A stretch of DNA of 64,000 bases, from assembly GCF_001310895.1 (NCBI RefSeq), contig NZ_BAZS01000011.1, forward strand, positions 1 to 64,000. Direction: 5' to 3'. A program made the translations under genes and the position numbers. This stretch comes from Virgibacillus halodenitrificans JCM 12304. Lineage in GTDB: Bacteria > Bacillota > Bacilli > Bacillales > Amphibacillaceae. Below, piece after piece: positions 1-9,474 of the stretch. Numbering within the stretch: position 1 is the first letter of the stretch; each line of letters begins with the position of its first letter. The notes under the pieces were generated by a model that did no database searches, was not told the DNA's origin, and was given only the letters and a program-made list of their open reading frames with translations.

Positions 1-31
1 CCGTAAGACAAATTTATTATATCCCTTACAT

Positions 32-199
<168 letters not shown>

Positions 200-239
200 G
201 TTAACTGATTACTAGGCTAGTTGGTAAATTATTAATAAT

Positions 240-316
240 GGTCCGGTAGTTCAGTTGGTTAGAATGCCTGCCTGTCACGCAGGAGGTCGCGGGTTCGAGT
301 CCCGTCCGGACCGCCA
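240..316 (+). tRNA. tRNA-Asp (GTC anticodon)
   Basis: A 77-base cloverleaf with acceptor stem GGTCCGG pairing with CCGGACC, anticodon loop CTGTCAC with anticodon GTC, T-loop GTTCGAGTC and an encoded CCA. It is the last gene of the tRNA run and is followed by an intrinsic terminator. Confidence 0.95.
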
Positions 317-348
317 CTTTTAAAAAAATACATAGAATATAACTAACC

Positions 349-385
349 ACACATGAATTCTTTTAAAGAATATCATGTGTTTTTT
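349..385 (+). terminator. intrinsic terminator after tRNA cluster
   Basis: Arms ACACATGA (349-356) and TCATGTGT (373-380) pair, with an inner ATTCTTT/AAAGAAT extension, followed by a run of T. It ends the tRNA transcript. Bases 386-533 hold only the leader of thiL. Confidence 0.8.
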
Positions 386-533
386 AATGTATAGGAATCC
401 CTATCAAGTTATATCTTGTACATTTTAGGGTGTAAACTATCTACTTAGTTATAAAGAAATAATGATACCTTTTTCATTTTAGTGTTTTTTTTGCTATCAT
501 AAGTATAGTTACTGAGAAAATGGTGATAGTTAT

Positions 534-1499
534 ATGGATGAATTTGCGTTTATCGATTCAATTAAACAACGCTCTTATAAACAATCCTCTCTTTTGAAGG
601 GGATTGGGGATGATGCTGCAGTGTTTCGTCAAACTTCTGAAGATATTGTCACTGCAGTGGATACATTTGTAGAAGGAGTCCACTTTTCCAGAGATACAAT
701 GCAACCATTTCACATTGGATATCGTGCGCTTGCTGCCAATATTAGTGATTTAGCAGCAATGGGTGCTACTCCAGCTTTCTTTTTAACATCTATCGTTAAA
801 CCGGAGAGTTGGCATGTACAAGAAGTGGAAGAGGTATTTATTGGTATGAAGGAGCTAGCGAATTCATACGGAATGGATTTAATAGGTGGTGACACCGTAT
901 CAGGTAAAGAATTGACTATATCTATTACTGTAATAGGATATGTACCAGGTGGAAGGGCTCGTTATCGTAGTGTTGCTCAAAAAGATGATATTGTTTTTGT
1001 AACTGGTACATTAGGCGATTCGCGTGCTGGTCTTCATCTGTTAACAGAAAATGATTTATATGAACATACTGAGTTTTTTATTCAGCGCCATCGCACTCCT
1101 ACTCCAAGAGTAGAATTTGCTAAAAGCTTAATCAATATATCTCGCATCGCATTAAATGATATCAGCGACGGAATTGCTAATGAAGCAGCGGAAATTGCAG
1201 AAGCCTCTAATGTTGGAATGCTGCTGTATGATGAAAGTATTCCAACAAGCTCATTTTTCACCCAATTTTCTATGAAGCAACAACATGAGTGGAAGTACTT
1301 CGGTGGAGAAGATTTTGAATTAATGGGTACTGTATCGAGACAGGATTGGCCTTCTGTTAAGCTGGCTGCAGAAAAGACAAATACAAATTTATCTGAAATA
1401 GGAATTGTTACTGAAAAGAATAAAAATAGTAACGTCTTTATAATGAAAGATAATATAAAGCAGGGTTTAAATAAATGTGGATACACCCACTTTAGGTAG
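534..1499 (+). CDS. thiL: thiamine-monophosphate kinase
   Basis: Phosphorylates thiamine monophosphate to the cofactor thiamine diphosphate using ATP, in the cytoplasm. The 321-residue product has the usual length and the family's N-terminal nucleotide/metal motif GIGDDAAVF (residues 23-31). It also has AVDTFVEGVHF, ANISDLAAMGATP, the GGDTV segment and a DISDG motif in the C-terminal half, all typical of the ThiL/PurM-like fold. It is the first gene of a plus-strand run with tsaE, tsaB, rimI and tsaD, the same order as ydiA to ydiE in Bacillus subtilis. The start is the ATG at 534; the ribosome site (GGTGAT) is weak, but no better in-frame start precedes it. Confidence 0.95.
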   Translation: MDEFAFIDSIKQRSYKQSSLLKGIGDDAAVFRQTSEDIVTAVDTFVEGVHFSRDTMQPFHIGYRALAANISDLAAMGATPAFFLTSIVKPESWHVQEVEEVFIGMKELANSYGMDLIGGDTVSGKELTISITVIGYVPGGRARYRSVAQKDDIVFVTGTLGDSRAGLHLLTENDLYEHTEFFIQRHRTPTPRVEFAKSLINISRIALNDISDGIANEAAEIAEASNVGMLLYDESIPTSSFFTQFSMKQQHEWKYFGGEDFELMGTVSRQDWPSVKLAAEKTNTNLSEIGIVTEKNKNSNVFIMKDNIKQGLNKCGYTHFR

Positions 1500-1508
1500 G
1501 TGAAGCTA

Positions 1509-1963
1509 TTGAGTACACATATCATTAAGGCAAGTACAGAGGAAGAAACAAAGCATCTTGCTGAAAAGTTGGCAGTTTTACTTAAGCAGGAGACGTTATT
1601 ACTTTGGAAGGTGATCTTGGTGCAGGGAAAACAACCTTTACGAAAGGGCTGGCTGAAGGTCTTGGAGTAAAAAGAAGTGTCAGCAGTCCTACTTTTACTA
1701 TAATTAAAGAATATGAAGGAGAGCTTCCACTTTATCACATGGATGTCTACCGATTGGAGTATTCTGATGAAGATATAGGGTTTGATGAGTATTTTAATGG
1801 TAATGGTATTTCCGTTGTTGAATGGGCGACTTTTATTGAGGACTATCTTCCTGATGAACGTTTGAATATTAATATTTCTTATATTGACGAGCAAAGTAGA
1901 GAATTAAAATTCCAAGCAGTCGGTACGCATTTTGAATGGGTGTTGAATGAGTTAAAAAGGTAA
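1509..1963 (+). pseudogene. tsaE: TsaE, tRNA t6A ATPase subunit (frameshifted as given)
   Basis: TsaE is the ATPase that cycles the TsaB-TsaD complex during N6-threonylcarbamoylation of tRNA A37. Reading from the TTG at 1509 gives a good TsaE N-terminus (STHIIKASTEEETKHL) but runs out of frame near 1588-1592. The P-loop part, [20 protein letters not shown], is in another frame and continues to 1963. Restoring one base within GCAGGAGAC yields [10 protein letters not shown] and a 151-residue protein, close to the family length. An isolated start at ATG 1604 would lack the N-terminal strand and is unlikely to be the natural start. It is either a sequencing deletion or a real mutation; a genuine loss would be surprising because t6A synthesis is widely important. 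Confidence 0.85.
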
Positions 1964-2018
1964 AAAGAAATTGTTTGAAGTTAGAGGATGAACTGAACTT
2001 CAATGAGGAGTTACATGT

Positions 2019-2726
2019 ATGAGTATATTGGCTATAGATACATCCAATCAAGCATTGGGTGTTGCTATTTTAAATGAAGAAAAAATTATAGGTGAGTTTA
2101 CTACAAATATTGCTAAAAACCATTCATTAAGATTAATGCCAGCAATTGAACAGTTGATGAAAGAGGTTAATGTGGAGCCTCAGTCGTTGGAAAAGATAAT
2201 TGTGGCTAAAGGGCCGGGTTCTTATACAGGTGTACGGATAGGTTTAGCTACTGCAAAAACAATGGCTTGGGCATTGGATATACCAGTTGTAGGGGTATCA
2301 AGTCTTAAAGTACTAGCCCATCAAGGACGCTTTTTTCAAGGGTATATTTGTCCTTTTTTCGATGCTCGACGTGGATTGGTCTATGCAGGATTATATCAAT
2401 TGAAAAATGGCGAGATCCAACAAGTGTGGGATGAAGTAAATATACCTATAACTGATTTGTTATCTAAGCTTGCTGATGAGAATAAAGAAATTCTGTTTTT
2501 AAGTCCAGATATCGAAATCCATCGGGAAAATATTATTTCTTTAGTAGGAGGTCGTGCAGTTATCCCAGAGATGGCTTATCATATTTCACGTGCCTCCCAC
2601 ATAGCACTTGCAGGGTTAAATGAAACCCCGCAGTCTACACATGCTTTGACTCCAAATTATCTGCGTTTGGCAGAAGCGGAGGCAAAATGGTTAAATCAGC
2701 AGAAGGAAAAAGAAGAAAATGGCTGA
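2019..2726 (+). CDS. tsaB: TsaB, t6A synthesis subunit
   Basis: TsaB is the inactive homologue of TsaD and its essential dimer partner in tRNA t6A37 formation. The 235-residue product begins SILAIDTSNQALGVAIL, the ASKHA N-terminal strand pair, and contains KGPGSYTGVRIGLATAK (about residues 65-81), the diagnostic TsaB segment. The ATG at 2019 follows a GAGGAG ribosome site. Its end overlaps rimI by 8 bases, which indicates translational coupling. Confidence 0.95.
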   Translation: MSILAIDTSNQALGVAILNEEKIIGEFTTNIAKNHSLRLMPAIEQLMKEVNVEPQSLEKIIVAKGPGSYTGVRIGLATAKTMAWALDIPVVGVSSLKVLAHQGRFFQGYICPFFDARRGLVYAGLYQLKNGEIQQVWDEVNIPITDLLSKLADENKEILFLSPDIEIHRENIISLVGGRAVIPEMAYHISRASHIALAGLNETPQSTHALTPNYLRLAEAEAKWLNQQKEKEENG

Positions 2727-3168
2727 AATCGTTATTCGTAAGATGCATATTATTGATGTAGATGCTGTTATGGAAGTAGAGAACGCCACCTTTTCCACTC
2801 CCTGGACCACAGACATATTTTATCAGGAGCTCGTCGATAATGATTATGCTCATTATTTTGTGATGGAAGCAGATAAGAAAATTATTGGTTATGTTGGTCT
2901 GTGGCTTGTGATAGATGATGCGCAAATTACAAATATCGCCATTATGCCAGGTTATCGTGGTAATAAACTTGGAAAGAAACTATTTGGGTTTACTATTCAA
3001 CAGATACTCTTGCTCGGTGGGACACGTCTCTCCCTGGAAGTACGAAAATCAAATACAATAGCACAAAGGATGTATCGTAAATTTGGTCTTGTTCCTGGAG
3101 GCATTCGAAAAAATTATTATACAGATAACCAAGAAGATGCTATTGTCATGTGGGTGAATTTATTATGA
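2719..3168 (+). CDS. rimI: RimI-type ribosomal-protein alanine N-acetyltransferase
   Basis: A 149-residue GNAT acyltransferase expected to acetylate the N-terminus of ribosomal protein S18. The coenzyme A binding region is visible as the [18 protein letters not shown] stretch (around residue 75), followed by [19 protein letters not shown], typical of RimI. It overlaps tsaB upstream by 8 bases and tsaD downstream by 4 (ATGA), as in many Gram-positive t6A operons. The exact substrate is inferred from family and context. Confidence 0.9.
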   Translation: MAEIVIRKMHIIDVDAVMEVENATFSTPWTTDIFYQELVDNDYAHYFVMEADKKIIGYVGLWLVIDDAQITNIAIMPGYRGNKLGKKLFGFTIQQILLLGGTRLSLEVRKSNTIAQRMYRKFGLVPGGIRKNYYTDNQEDAIVMWVNLL

Positions 3169-4175
3169 AAAAAGATACGTTTATATTAGGTATTGAAACA
3201 AGCTGTGATGAAACTGCTGTAGCTATTGTCAAGAATGGAAAAGAGATTATTTCTAACGTAGTTGCTTCACAGATAGAGAGTCATAAGCGATTTGGGGGAG
3301 TTGTGCCTGAGATTGCTTCCCGGCATCATGTGGAGCAAATTACTGTCGTTCTGGAAGAAGCATTTACAGATGCTGAGCTAACTTGGGATTCCATTGACGC
3401 CATAGCGGTTACAGAAGGACCAGGACTTGTCGGAGCATTATTAGTTGGTGTTAATGCTGCAAAAGCCTTAGCCTTTGCAAAACAAAAACCACTTATTGGT
3501 GTCCATCATATTGCAGGACATATATACGCCAATCGACTTCAGAATGAATTTGAATTTCCTTTACTGGCTTTAATTGTTTCCGGTGGTCATACAGAACTTG
3601 TACTCATGAATGAACATGGGAAGTATGAGTTGTTAGGTGAGACAAGAGATGATGCTGCGGGAGAAGCGTATGATAAGGTTGCACGTATGTTAGAACTACC
3701 ATATCCTGGTGGTCCGCAAATTGATCGTTTAGCCAAATCAGGCGAGGTGACTATTGACTTTCCACGAGCTTGGCTGGAGCAGGGAAGTTATGATTTCAGC
3801 TTCAGTGGTCTGAAATCATCTGTAATTAATACCATTCATAATGCCAAGCAACGAGGTGAGCTGCTCAGCAACGAGGATATTGCTGCAAGCTTTCAGGAGA
3901 GCGTTATTGATGTTTTAACAACGAAAACAGTAAATGCAGCCAAAGAATTTCAAGTAAAGCAGGTAATTGTAGCCGGAGGCGTTGCTGCAAATCAGGGTCT
4001 GCGCTCAGCTTTAGAAGAACAATTTAATCAGTTGAATATACCATTATTAATCCCTCCTCTCCACCTATGCACAGATAATGCTGCTATGATTGCCGCAGCA
4101 GGAACGATTGCTTATGAACAGGGTAGACGGTCAGGAATGGGTCTGAACGCAAATGCATCCCTGTTAATGAAATAA
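3165..4175 (+). CDS. tsaD: TsaD, tRNA N6-threonylcarbamoyltransferase
   Basis: The catalytic subunit (formerly Gcp) that transfers threonylcarbamoyl from threonylcarbamoyl-AMP to A37 of ANN-decoding tRNAs. It starts [16 protein letters not shown] and has the metal-binding HHIAGH motif (His115 and His119), the SGGHTEL motif and C-terminal [13 protein letters not shown] chose the ATG at 3165 over an earlier in-frame start at 3150. The ATG overlaps the rimI stop as ATGA and has GGGTGA about nine bases upstream, giving 336 residues. Confidence 0.95.
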   Translation: MKKDTFILGIETSCDETAVAIVKNGKEIISNVVASQIESHKRFGGVVPEIASRHHVEQITVVLEEAFTDAELTWDSIDAIAVTEGPGLVGALLVGVNAAKALAFAKQKPLIGVHHIAGHIYANRLQNEFEFPLLALIVSGGHTELVLMNEHGKYELLGETRDDAAGEAYDKVARMLELPYPGGPQIDRLAKSGEVTIDFPRAWLEQGSYDFSFSGLKSSVINTIHNAKQRGELLSNEDIAASFQESVIDVLTTKTVNAAKEFQVKQVIVAGGVAANQGLRSALEEQFNQLNIPLLIPPLHLCTDNAAMIAAAGTIAYEQGRRSGMGLNANASLLMK

Positions 4176-4181
4176 GAAAAG

Positions 4182-4344
4182 TTATGCACAGGTATGGGGA
4201 TAATATTACTTATTAGTTATTAAATTAGGAAAAGAGTTGTGGACAATAAAAGTGGATAAGTATACAATTATCTGTGGATAGTGTGTATAACTTTGTTAAC
4301 AACCTATCTTTGTTTATTTTGTAGCTCCTTTTATCTGTGGATAA
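4182..4344 (+). promoter_or_regulatory. DnaA-box cluster between tsaD and rodA
   Basis: Five DnaA-box-like 9-mers lie within 163 bases. They are TTATGCACA (4182-4190), TGTGGACAA (about 4238-4246), AGTGGATAA (4251-4259), TGTGGATAG (4273-4281) and a perfect TGTGGATAA (4336-4344, the complement of TTATCCACA). This spacer is otherwise empty of coding sequence. Bacillus subtilis is known to carry stable DnaA-binding clusters outside oriC, and I recall one at gcp (tsaD), so this is probably the conserved equivalent. Confidence 0.6.
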
Positions 4345-4362
4345 CTTGCATTAAACAATCGT

Positions 4363-5562
4363 TTGATTAAGCAAAAGAAATTTGGTGATTTGGTGTCAAA
4401 AAAACAATCTTATTATATACAGAACGACTTAATCTTTATCTTTTTCCTGTTTGTGTGCGTGAGCTTATTATCTATCTATAACGCGCAACAACTTGAACAA
4501 TATGGTGGAGAGAACTTTGTATTAAAGCAAATTATCTGGTTTACAATCGGAGTATGCATCGTTGCTGCAATTCAATTTCTTGATTTAGACCAATTATACA
4601 AAGCTAGTATTTATATTTATGGGTTCGGTCTATTAATACTAGCTATTTTACTCGTAAGTCCGGAGAGTATTGCACGAGAAATAAATGGAGCTAAAAGCTG
4701 GTTTACATTTCCTGGCTTGTCACTACAGCCAGCTGAGTTTACAAAAATGGCTACTATTTTATTTCTAGCCGCTACGATTGATAAACATAAAACGAAGTAT
4801 GGAATGCAATCTTTAAAAACTGACACGCTCCTATTAGTAAAACTTTTGATTATTATTGCCTTACCAGTACTGTTGATCATGGGGCAACCTGACTTTGGTA
4901 CCGCAATGGTTTATCTATTTATTGCGGGGATGATTATTATTCTGTCAGGGATTGATTGGAAAATTATTATGACCTTGATTTTGGCAGGTGCTCTATTTGT
5001 TACCGCTGCTCTTGGATTTATAATTAAATTTCCGGATCTGGCCCAACAAATGGGTGTAGAAGCATACCAAATTGATCGAATTATGACATGGTTTGATCCA
5101 TCTCAGCAATCCAGTGATGCGACTTTCCACTTCGATAGAGCATATATGGCTTTAGGTTCCGGTCAGTTATTTGGGAAGGGAATGGATAACCTGCAGGTTT
5201 CTTTTCCTGAAGCACACACTGATTTCATTTTTGCGGTTGTCGGAGAAAGCTTTGGTTTTATTGGCAGTGCACTGGTCATCTTTTTGTATTTTCTACTATT
5301 ATACAAGCTGGTGACATTGGGATTAAGTGTTTATAAGCATAGCCCATTCGGTTCCTATTTATGTTTTGGATTTTTAAGCATTCTACTTATCCACATTTTT
5401 CAGAATATCGGTATGTCTTTGGGTATTATGCCGATTACAGGAATACCGCTCTTGTTGATAAGTTATGGAGGTAGTTCTGTCTTATCCACAATGATCGGTT
5501 TTGGGATTATATACAGGGTAGCAGTAGAGCACACCATTCATAATGATTATTTATTTAAATAA
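4363..5562 (+). CDS. rodA: RodA/FtsW/SpoVE (SEDS) family peptidoglycan polymerase, RodA-like
   Basis: SEDS proteins are integral-membrane glycan polymerases working with a class B penicillin-binding protein. RodA acts in sidewall elongation. The 399-residue product has about ten hydrophobic segments and hallmark blocks GAKSWF (about residue 108), QPAEFTK, PDFGTAMVYL, and ITGIPLLLISYGGSSVLSTMIGFG near the C-terminus. It resembles Bacillus RodA more than FtsW in its N-terminal part. The TTG at 4363 is the first start, with a poor ribosome site; a GTG at about 4393 (VSKKQS) is an alternative. Which SEDS paralogue it is remains uncertain. Confidence 0.85.
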   Translation: MIKQKKFGDLVSKKQSYYIQNDLIFIFFLFVCVSLLSIYNAQQLEQYGGENFVLKQIIWFTIGVCIVAAIQFLDLDQLYKASIYIYGFGLLILAILLVSPESIAREINGAKSWFTFPGLSLQPAEFTKMATILFLAATIDKHKTKYGMQSLKTDTLLLVKLLIIIALPVLLIMGQPDFGTAMVYLFIAGMIIILSGIDWKIIMTLILAGALFVTAALGFIIKFPDLAQQMGVEAYQIDRIMTWFDPSQQSSDATFHFDRAYMALGSGQLFGKGMDNLQVSFPEAHTDFIFAVVGESFGFIGSALVIFLYFLLLYKLVTLGLSVYKHSPFGSYLCFGFLSILLIHIFQNIGMSLGIMPITGIPLLLISYGGSSVLSTMIGFGIIYRVAVEHTIHNDYLFK

Positions 5563-5599
5563 AAATGGCCCCGCCTTCTATAAAGGCAGGGGCCATTTT
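5562..5599. terminator. strong bidirectional terminator
   Basis: AAAATGGCCCC and GGGGCCATTTT form a long GC-rich stem, extended inward by GCCTT/AAGGC, flanked by A and T runs. It can end rodA on the plus strand and transcripts entering from the minus strand. Confidence 0.9.
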
Positions 5600-5642
5600 C
5601 TATTGACTTTAATAGGGATTATCCAAATGATTCACAAAATAG

Positions 5643-5972
5643 ATATATTGCGAAGTAACTTGGTAGGGCTACAAACTCCCGTTTTAAAAAAATTCAATAT
5701 AGCTAATTCCTAAAAACTTCTTTGCTCTCCAGCCAATAATTCATTCTGCGGCAGATTATCTTGCTCTGCAGCTGATTAATTCATTCTGCGGCAGATAATT
5801 TCGCTCTGCTGCCGATTAAATTGTTCTTCGGCTGATAATCTCGCTCTGCTGCCGATTAATTTGTTCTCCGGCCGATAGTTTAGCTCTGCTGCCGATTAAA
5901 TTGCTTTCCGGCGGATACTCTCCGCTCTGCAGCTGATTGTCCCCACACTACTTCGGAGTTTCCTCCTACTAT
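5643..5972. repeat. intergenic repeat element sharing ends with the one at 59422
   Basis: The left end (5643-5666, containing TGCGAAGTAACTTGGTAG) matches 59422-59445 at about 22 of 24 bases. The right end (about 5948-5972, containing GGAGTTTCCTCCTACT) matches 59913-59933 closely. The ends are also rough inverted copies of each other (GCGAAGTAACT against CCGAAGTAGT). The interiors differ: this copy holds a 20-bp tandem array. It has no coding capacity, which fits a small non-autonomous element. Confidence 0.5.
5723..5940. repeat. imperfect 20-bp tandem repeat, about eleven units
   Basis: Units like GCTCTGCTGCCGATTAAATT start at 5723, 5743, 5763, 5783, 5803, 5823, 5843, 5863, 5883, 5903 and 5924, an almost exact 20-bp period. 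Units alternate between GCTCTGC and TTCT-type beginnings, which hints at an older 40-bp unit. There is no reading frame with protein features across it. Confidence 0.85.
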
Positions 5973-6025
5973 GAATATACGAGTTAACGTTTGCACCCCA
6001 ACATTTGAAATAGAACCTTTGTTAA

Positions 6026-7950
6026 TTAAATTTCCTCTTGTAATGCTGTCCATTCTTCCATCCAATTGTCTACTTGTTGTTTTAGTTCACTCGTTTGTTG
6101 TGTTAATTCAAGTGCTTTTTCGTGATCTTGGTATACTTCCGGTTGTGTCATTTTTTCTTCTAATTTCTCAATCTCAAGCTCCTGGTTTTCAATTAACTCT
6201 TCTAGTTCATTAATTCGCCGCTGCATCTTTCTTCTTTCGCTTTGCAGCTGCTTATCTTCTTTAAACGTTCTTTTTCTTTGATCGGTTGTGTTCACCGTTT
6301 CCTCTGTTTGCTGAAGCCTTTCCAATTCTGCTTGTTCTTCTTTTTTCTCAATATAATAGTCATAGTCGCCAAGATAAGTTGTAATTCCATCAGGATGCAT
6401 TTCCGCAACTTGATCTGTAATTTTGTTTATAAAGTATCTATCATGGGATACAAAAATAATCGTACCAGGGAAGTCGTTTAACGCTGCTTCCAGTACCTCT
6501 TTACTATCAATGTCCAAATGGTTGGTAGGCTCATCAAAAATAAGAAGGTTTGCCTTTTGCATCATTAATTTGGCTAGAGCAAGTCTTGCTTTCTCACCAC
6601 CACTTAATGAAGAGACCATCTTTAATACATCATCACCTGAGAAGAGGAAGTTACCAAGAACGGTACGAATGTCTTTCTCGTTTACAGTCGGATAGTCATC
6701 CCATAATTCCATGAGTACGGTTTTGGAAGAGGATAAGTTCGCTTGTTCCTGATCATAATAGCCAATCTGAACATTCGTCCCAAGCTGGATGGTGCCATTC
6801 TCTTGTTTATATTTTCCTAAAATAATTTTTAATAAAGTAGTCTTGCCTATCCCATTAGGACCAACCAATGCTACGCGTTCCCCACGGTTTACGTGGAGCT
6901 TTACATTGGTAAATAAATACTTTTCTTCTTCCGGATAACGAAAAGATAACCCATCTGCTTTTAACACATCATTCCCACTTCTTGTCGTAACCTGAAATGA
7001 AAAAGAAGCGGAAGCCTCATCACCAAGTGGTCTATCCATTTTTTCCATTTTCTCCAATTGTTTTCTTCTACTTTGTGCTCGTTTGGTTGTAGAAGCCCGT
7101 ACAATGTTACGTTGGATAAAATCTTCCATCTTTTTAATTTCTGTTTGTTGCTTTTCAAACTCTTTAAGTTCCTTATCGTAATCGATTGCTTTTTGTTCGA
7201 GAAACTTGCTATATGAACCATGATATTTCTTAGTTTTATGGCGAGATATTTCATAAACAATCGATACGGTCTTATCTAAAAAGTACCTGTCATGGGAAAC
7301 AATAACAATGGCTCCTGGATAACTAACTAGATAGCCTTCCAGCCAGCTGAGTGTATCAATATCCAAATGGTTGGTCGGTTCATCCAGAATTAGCAACTGT
7401 GGTTTTTTCAATAATAATTTACCTAATGCCAATCTTGTTTTCTGACCACCACTTAAGTCACTTATGGGTGTTTCATAATCTTTATCGTGAAAATGCAAGC
7501 CATTTAGAACAGCTTTAATGTCTGCTTCATATGTATAGCCGCCATCACGCTGAAATGCTTGCTGCAGCTCATCATACTGCTGTAGTACTCTTTCATATTC
7601 TCCATGCTTAACGTCGCAGCCTGTTCCATCTGTTGTTCCATCGAACGAATCTGCTTCTCAAGGCCGAGAAGGTGTTCAAATACATCAAGCATTTCAGCCC
7701 ATATCGTTTTGCCAGATTCAAGTGTCATATGTTGAGATAGATATCCCATCGTTAGATCCTTTGGTTTTAAAAGCTCCCCACCATCATGAGAGAACTCTCC
7801 TGCCATAATTTTTAACAGGGTAGATTTGCCAGCCCCGTTTCTTCCAACAATAGCTATTCTATCATTATCTTTTACTTCCATTTTTATATTCGACAAAATC
7901 TCTTCTGCGCCAAATGACTTAGAGATCCCATTTAACTGCATTAATATCAT
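6026..7950 (-). pseudogene. ydiF: ABC-F family ATPase, YdiF-like (frameshifted as given)
   Basis: ABC-F proteins are soluble twin-ATPase factors that act on the ribosome. The start is the ATG at 7950, preceded by GAGGTGA, giving MILMQLNGISKSFGAEEIL. The first Walker A is GRNGAGKST and the second is GPNGIGKTT. Both signature LSGG(Q/E)K motifs, both LILDEPTNHLDID-type Walker B blocks and a charged C-terminal coiled coil are present. The frame breaks near 7601-7606, inside the first ATPase domain. Adding one base joins the parts into a 641-residue protein, essentially the size of Bacillus subtilis YdiF. The two open pieces are 7504-7950 and 6026-7498. It diverges from moaC. Confidence 0.85.
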
Positions 7951-8082
7951 TATTTTCACCTCATCCCTTTTAGTGTATCTCAAAATGAATTGGCGAGGCA
8001 ATATTATTGTGAATTTAGTCACGACTTCCAGCCTTATTTCTGCTAGAATAGAGAAGAAGTTCAATGTATTGGAGATGAGCTT

Positions 8083-8592
8083 ATGTCTGAATTCACGCAT
8101 TTTAATGAACAAGGCAGAGCAAGAATGGTGGACATTAGTGAAAAGAAAGAGACAGAACGCACAGCTGTCGCAAGATCAAGTGTTCAAATGTCCGAAGAAG
8201 TTTATAAAAAAATTACTCAGAACGAGATAAAAAAAGGTGATGTACTAGCTGTGGCCCAGGTTGCCGGGATTATGGCAGCTAAGAAAACCTCAGATTGGAT
8301 TCCAATGTGTCATCCATTACAGCTTAAAGGAGTGGATATTTCCTTTAATTGGCAGGTTGGCGAGAATTACTATGAGTTGCAGATTGAAGTGTTTGTTAAA
8401 ACGAAAGGCAGCACTGGAGTAGAGATGGAGGCACTAACTGCAGCATCTGCCAGTGCACTTACCATATATGATATGTGTAAAGCCGTGGATAAAGGAATGA
8501 TTATTGGCCAAACATATTTACTGGAGAAAAAGGGCGGTAAATCTGGTGATTATCGTTTGGATGAAAGAAGGAATAACAATGGATCAAAATAA
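8083..8592 (+). CDS. moaC: cyclic pyranopterin monophosphate synthase
   Basis: MoaC converts the MoaA product into cyclic pyranopterin monophosphate, the first pterin intermediate of molybdenum cofactor synthesis. The 169-residue product has family length and the motifs IPMCHPL (His77), [22 protein letters not shown] and a C-terminal [14 protein letters not shown]. The ATG at 8083 follows GGAGATGAG. No other moa gene is nearby, as in Bacillus subtilis where moaC sits beside rex. It overlaps rex by 14 bases. Confidence 0.95.
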   Translation: MSEFTHFNEQGRARMVDISEKKETERTAVARSSVQMSEEVYKKITQNEIKKGDVLAVAQVAGIMAAKKTSDWIPMCHPLQLKGVDISFNWQVGENYYELQIEVFVKTKGSTGVEMEALTAASASALTIYDMCKAVDKGMIIGQTYLLEKKGGKSGDYRLDERRNNNGSK

Positions 8593-9226
8593 AATACCTC
8601 AGGCAACAGCAAAGCGTTTACCATTATATTATCGTTTTTTAAATAACCTTAATCAACAAGGGAAGAAAAGAGTATCTTCCAAGGAATTAAGTGAAGCAGT
8701 TAAGGTGGATTCTGCGACGATCAGAAGGGATTTCTCTTATTTCGGAGCTCTAGGAAAAAAAGGATATGGGTACAATGTGGAATATTTACTTGGTTTTTTC
8801 AGGAAAACACTCGATCAGGATGAGACGACAGAAGTAGCATTGATTGGTGTAGGGAATTTGGGTACGGCATTTTTGCATTATAATTTTATGAAGAATAATA
8901 ACATCCAAATTCAAATGGCCTTTGATGCAGACCCGGAAAAAGTAGGTACAGATATAGGTGATGTACCTATTTACCATATTGATGAGTTAGAGGAGAAGTT
9001 AAACGGAATCAAAGTGGCAATTTTGACCATTCCAGCACATGAAACGGATCAGGTTACCGACAGACTGGTGGAGCAAGGTATTGATGGAATATTGAATTTC
9101 ACACCCGCACGTATTACCGTACCTAATCATATTCGGGTCCATCATATTGACCTGGCCGTAGAGCTACAGGCACTTGTTTACTTCTTAAAGCATTATCCCT
9201 TACAAGTCGACCAGGCGGATAAGTAG
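8579..9226 (+). CDS. rex: redox-sensing transcriptional repressor Rex
   Basis: Rex is a homodimeric repressor that leaves DNA when NADH rises and controls fermentative and respiratory genes. The 215-residue product has an N-terminal winged helix (residues about 10-75, with [12 protein letters not shown] as the recognition region) and a Rossmann NAD(H)-binding domain with GVGNLGTA (90-97). The start is the ATG at 8579, with GAAGGAA upstream and inside the end of moaC. A longer frame beginning at 8504 adds residues that read into moaC and is not natural. Confidence 0.95.
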   Translation: MDQNKIPQATAKRLPLYYRFLNNLNQQGKKRVSSKELSEAVKVDSATIRRDFSYFGALGKKGYGYNVEYLLGFFRKTLDQDETTEVALIGVGNLGTAFLHYNFMKNNNIQIQMAFDADPEKVGTDIGDVPIYHIDELEEKLNGIKVAILTIPAHETDQVTDRLVEQGIDGILNFTPARITVPNHIRVHHIDLAVELQALVYFLKHYPLQVDQADK

Positions 9227-9243
9227 GTCCTAAGAAATAAAAT

Positions 9244-9283
9244 AAAAAGAAGAAGTAGCGTGTGAGAAGCTACTTCTTCTTTT
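9244..9283. terminator. bidirectional terminator between rex and ydiK
   Basis: AAAAAGAAGAAGTAGC pairs with GCTACTTCTTCTTTTT around a short loop, with A and T runs on both sides. It serves the converging rex (plus) and ydiK (minus) transcripts and overlaps the lysine-rich end of ydiK. Confidence 0.85.
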
Positions 9284-9470
9284 TATTTTTCATTCGATAA
9301 TGCAATCTAATTAGTCGAATACCTACCCCAATTTCTAATGTCGCAAATAGAGCAAGCACCATTGTTGTAACATTCCATATCGTATCTCCCGCGCTGATAA
9401 TGGCAATATAGGTGAAAAATATTCCCATAGCGAAGTAGATAATTGCCATTGTCCTTGGTGAAATTTTCAT
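9270..9470 (-). CDS. ydiK: small membrane protein, YdiK-like
   Basis: A 66-residue protein with two predicted membrane helices (about residues 8-28 and 32-52) and a very basic tail (RMKNKKKK). Its position beside the CPBP protease and before groES matches ydiK (DUF4305) of Bacillus subtilis. I chose the ATG at 9470 because GGAGGC, located at the end of ydiL, lies nine bases upstream. The longer start at 9485 has no ribosome site. Function unknown. Confidence 0.75.
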   Translation of the reverse strand: MKISPRTMAIIYFAMGIFFTYIAIISAGDTIWNVTTMVLALFATLEIGVGIRLIRLHYRMKNKKKK

Positions 9471-9474
9471 GAAT

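Noticed and set aside
1082-1894. 270-codon open frame on the minus strand across thiL and tsaE
   Set aside because: It is antisense to two clear genes, has low-complexity hydrophobic composition and no ribosome site; it is a by-product of AT-rich coding sequence.
5723-5940. CRISPR array
   Set aside because: The units are contiguous 20-bp imperfect repeats with no unique spacers, and there are no cas genes in the window.
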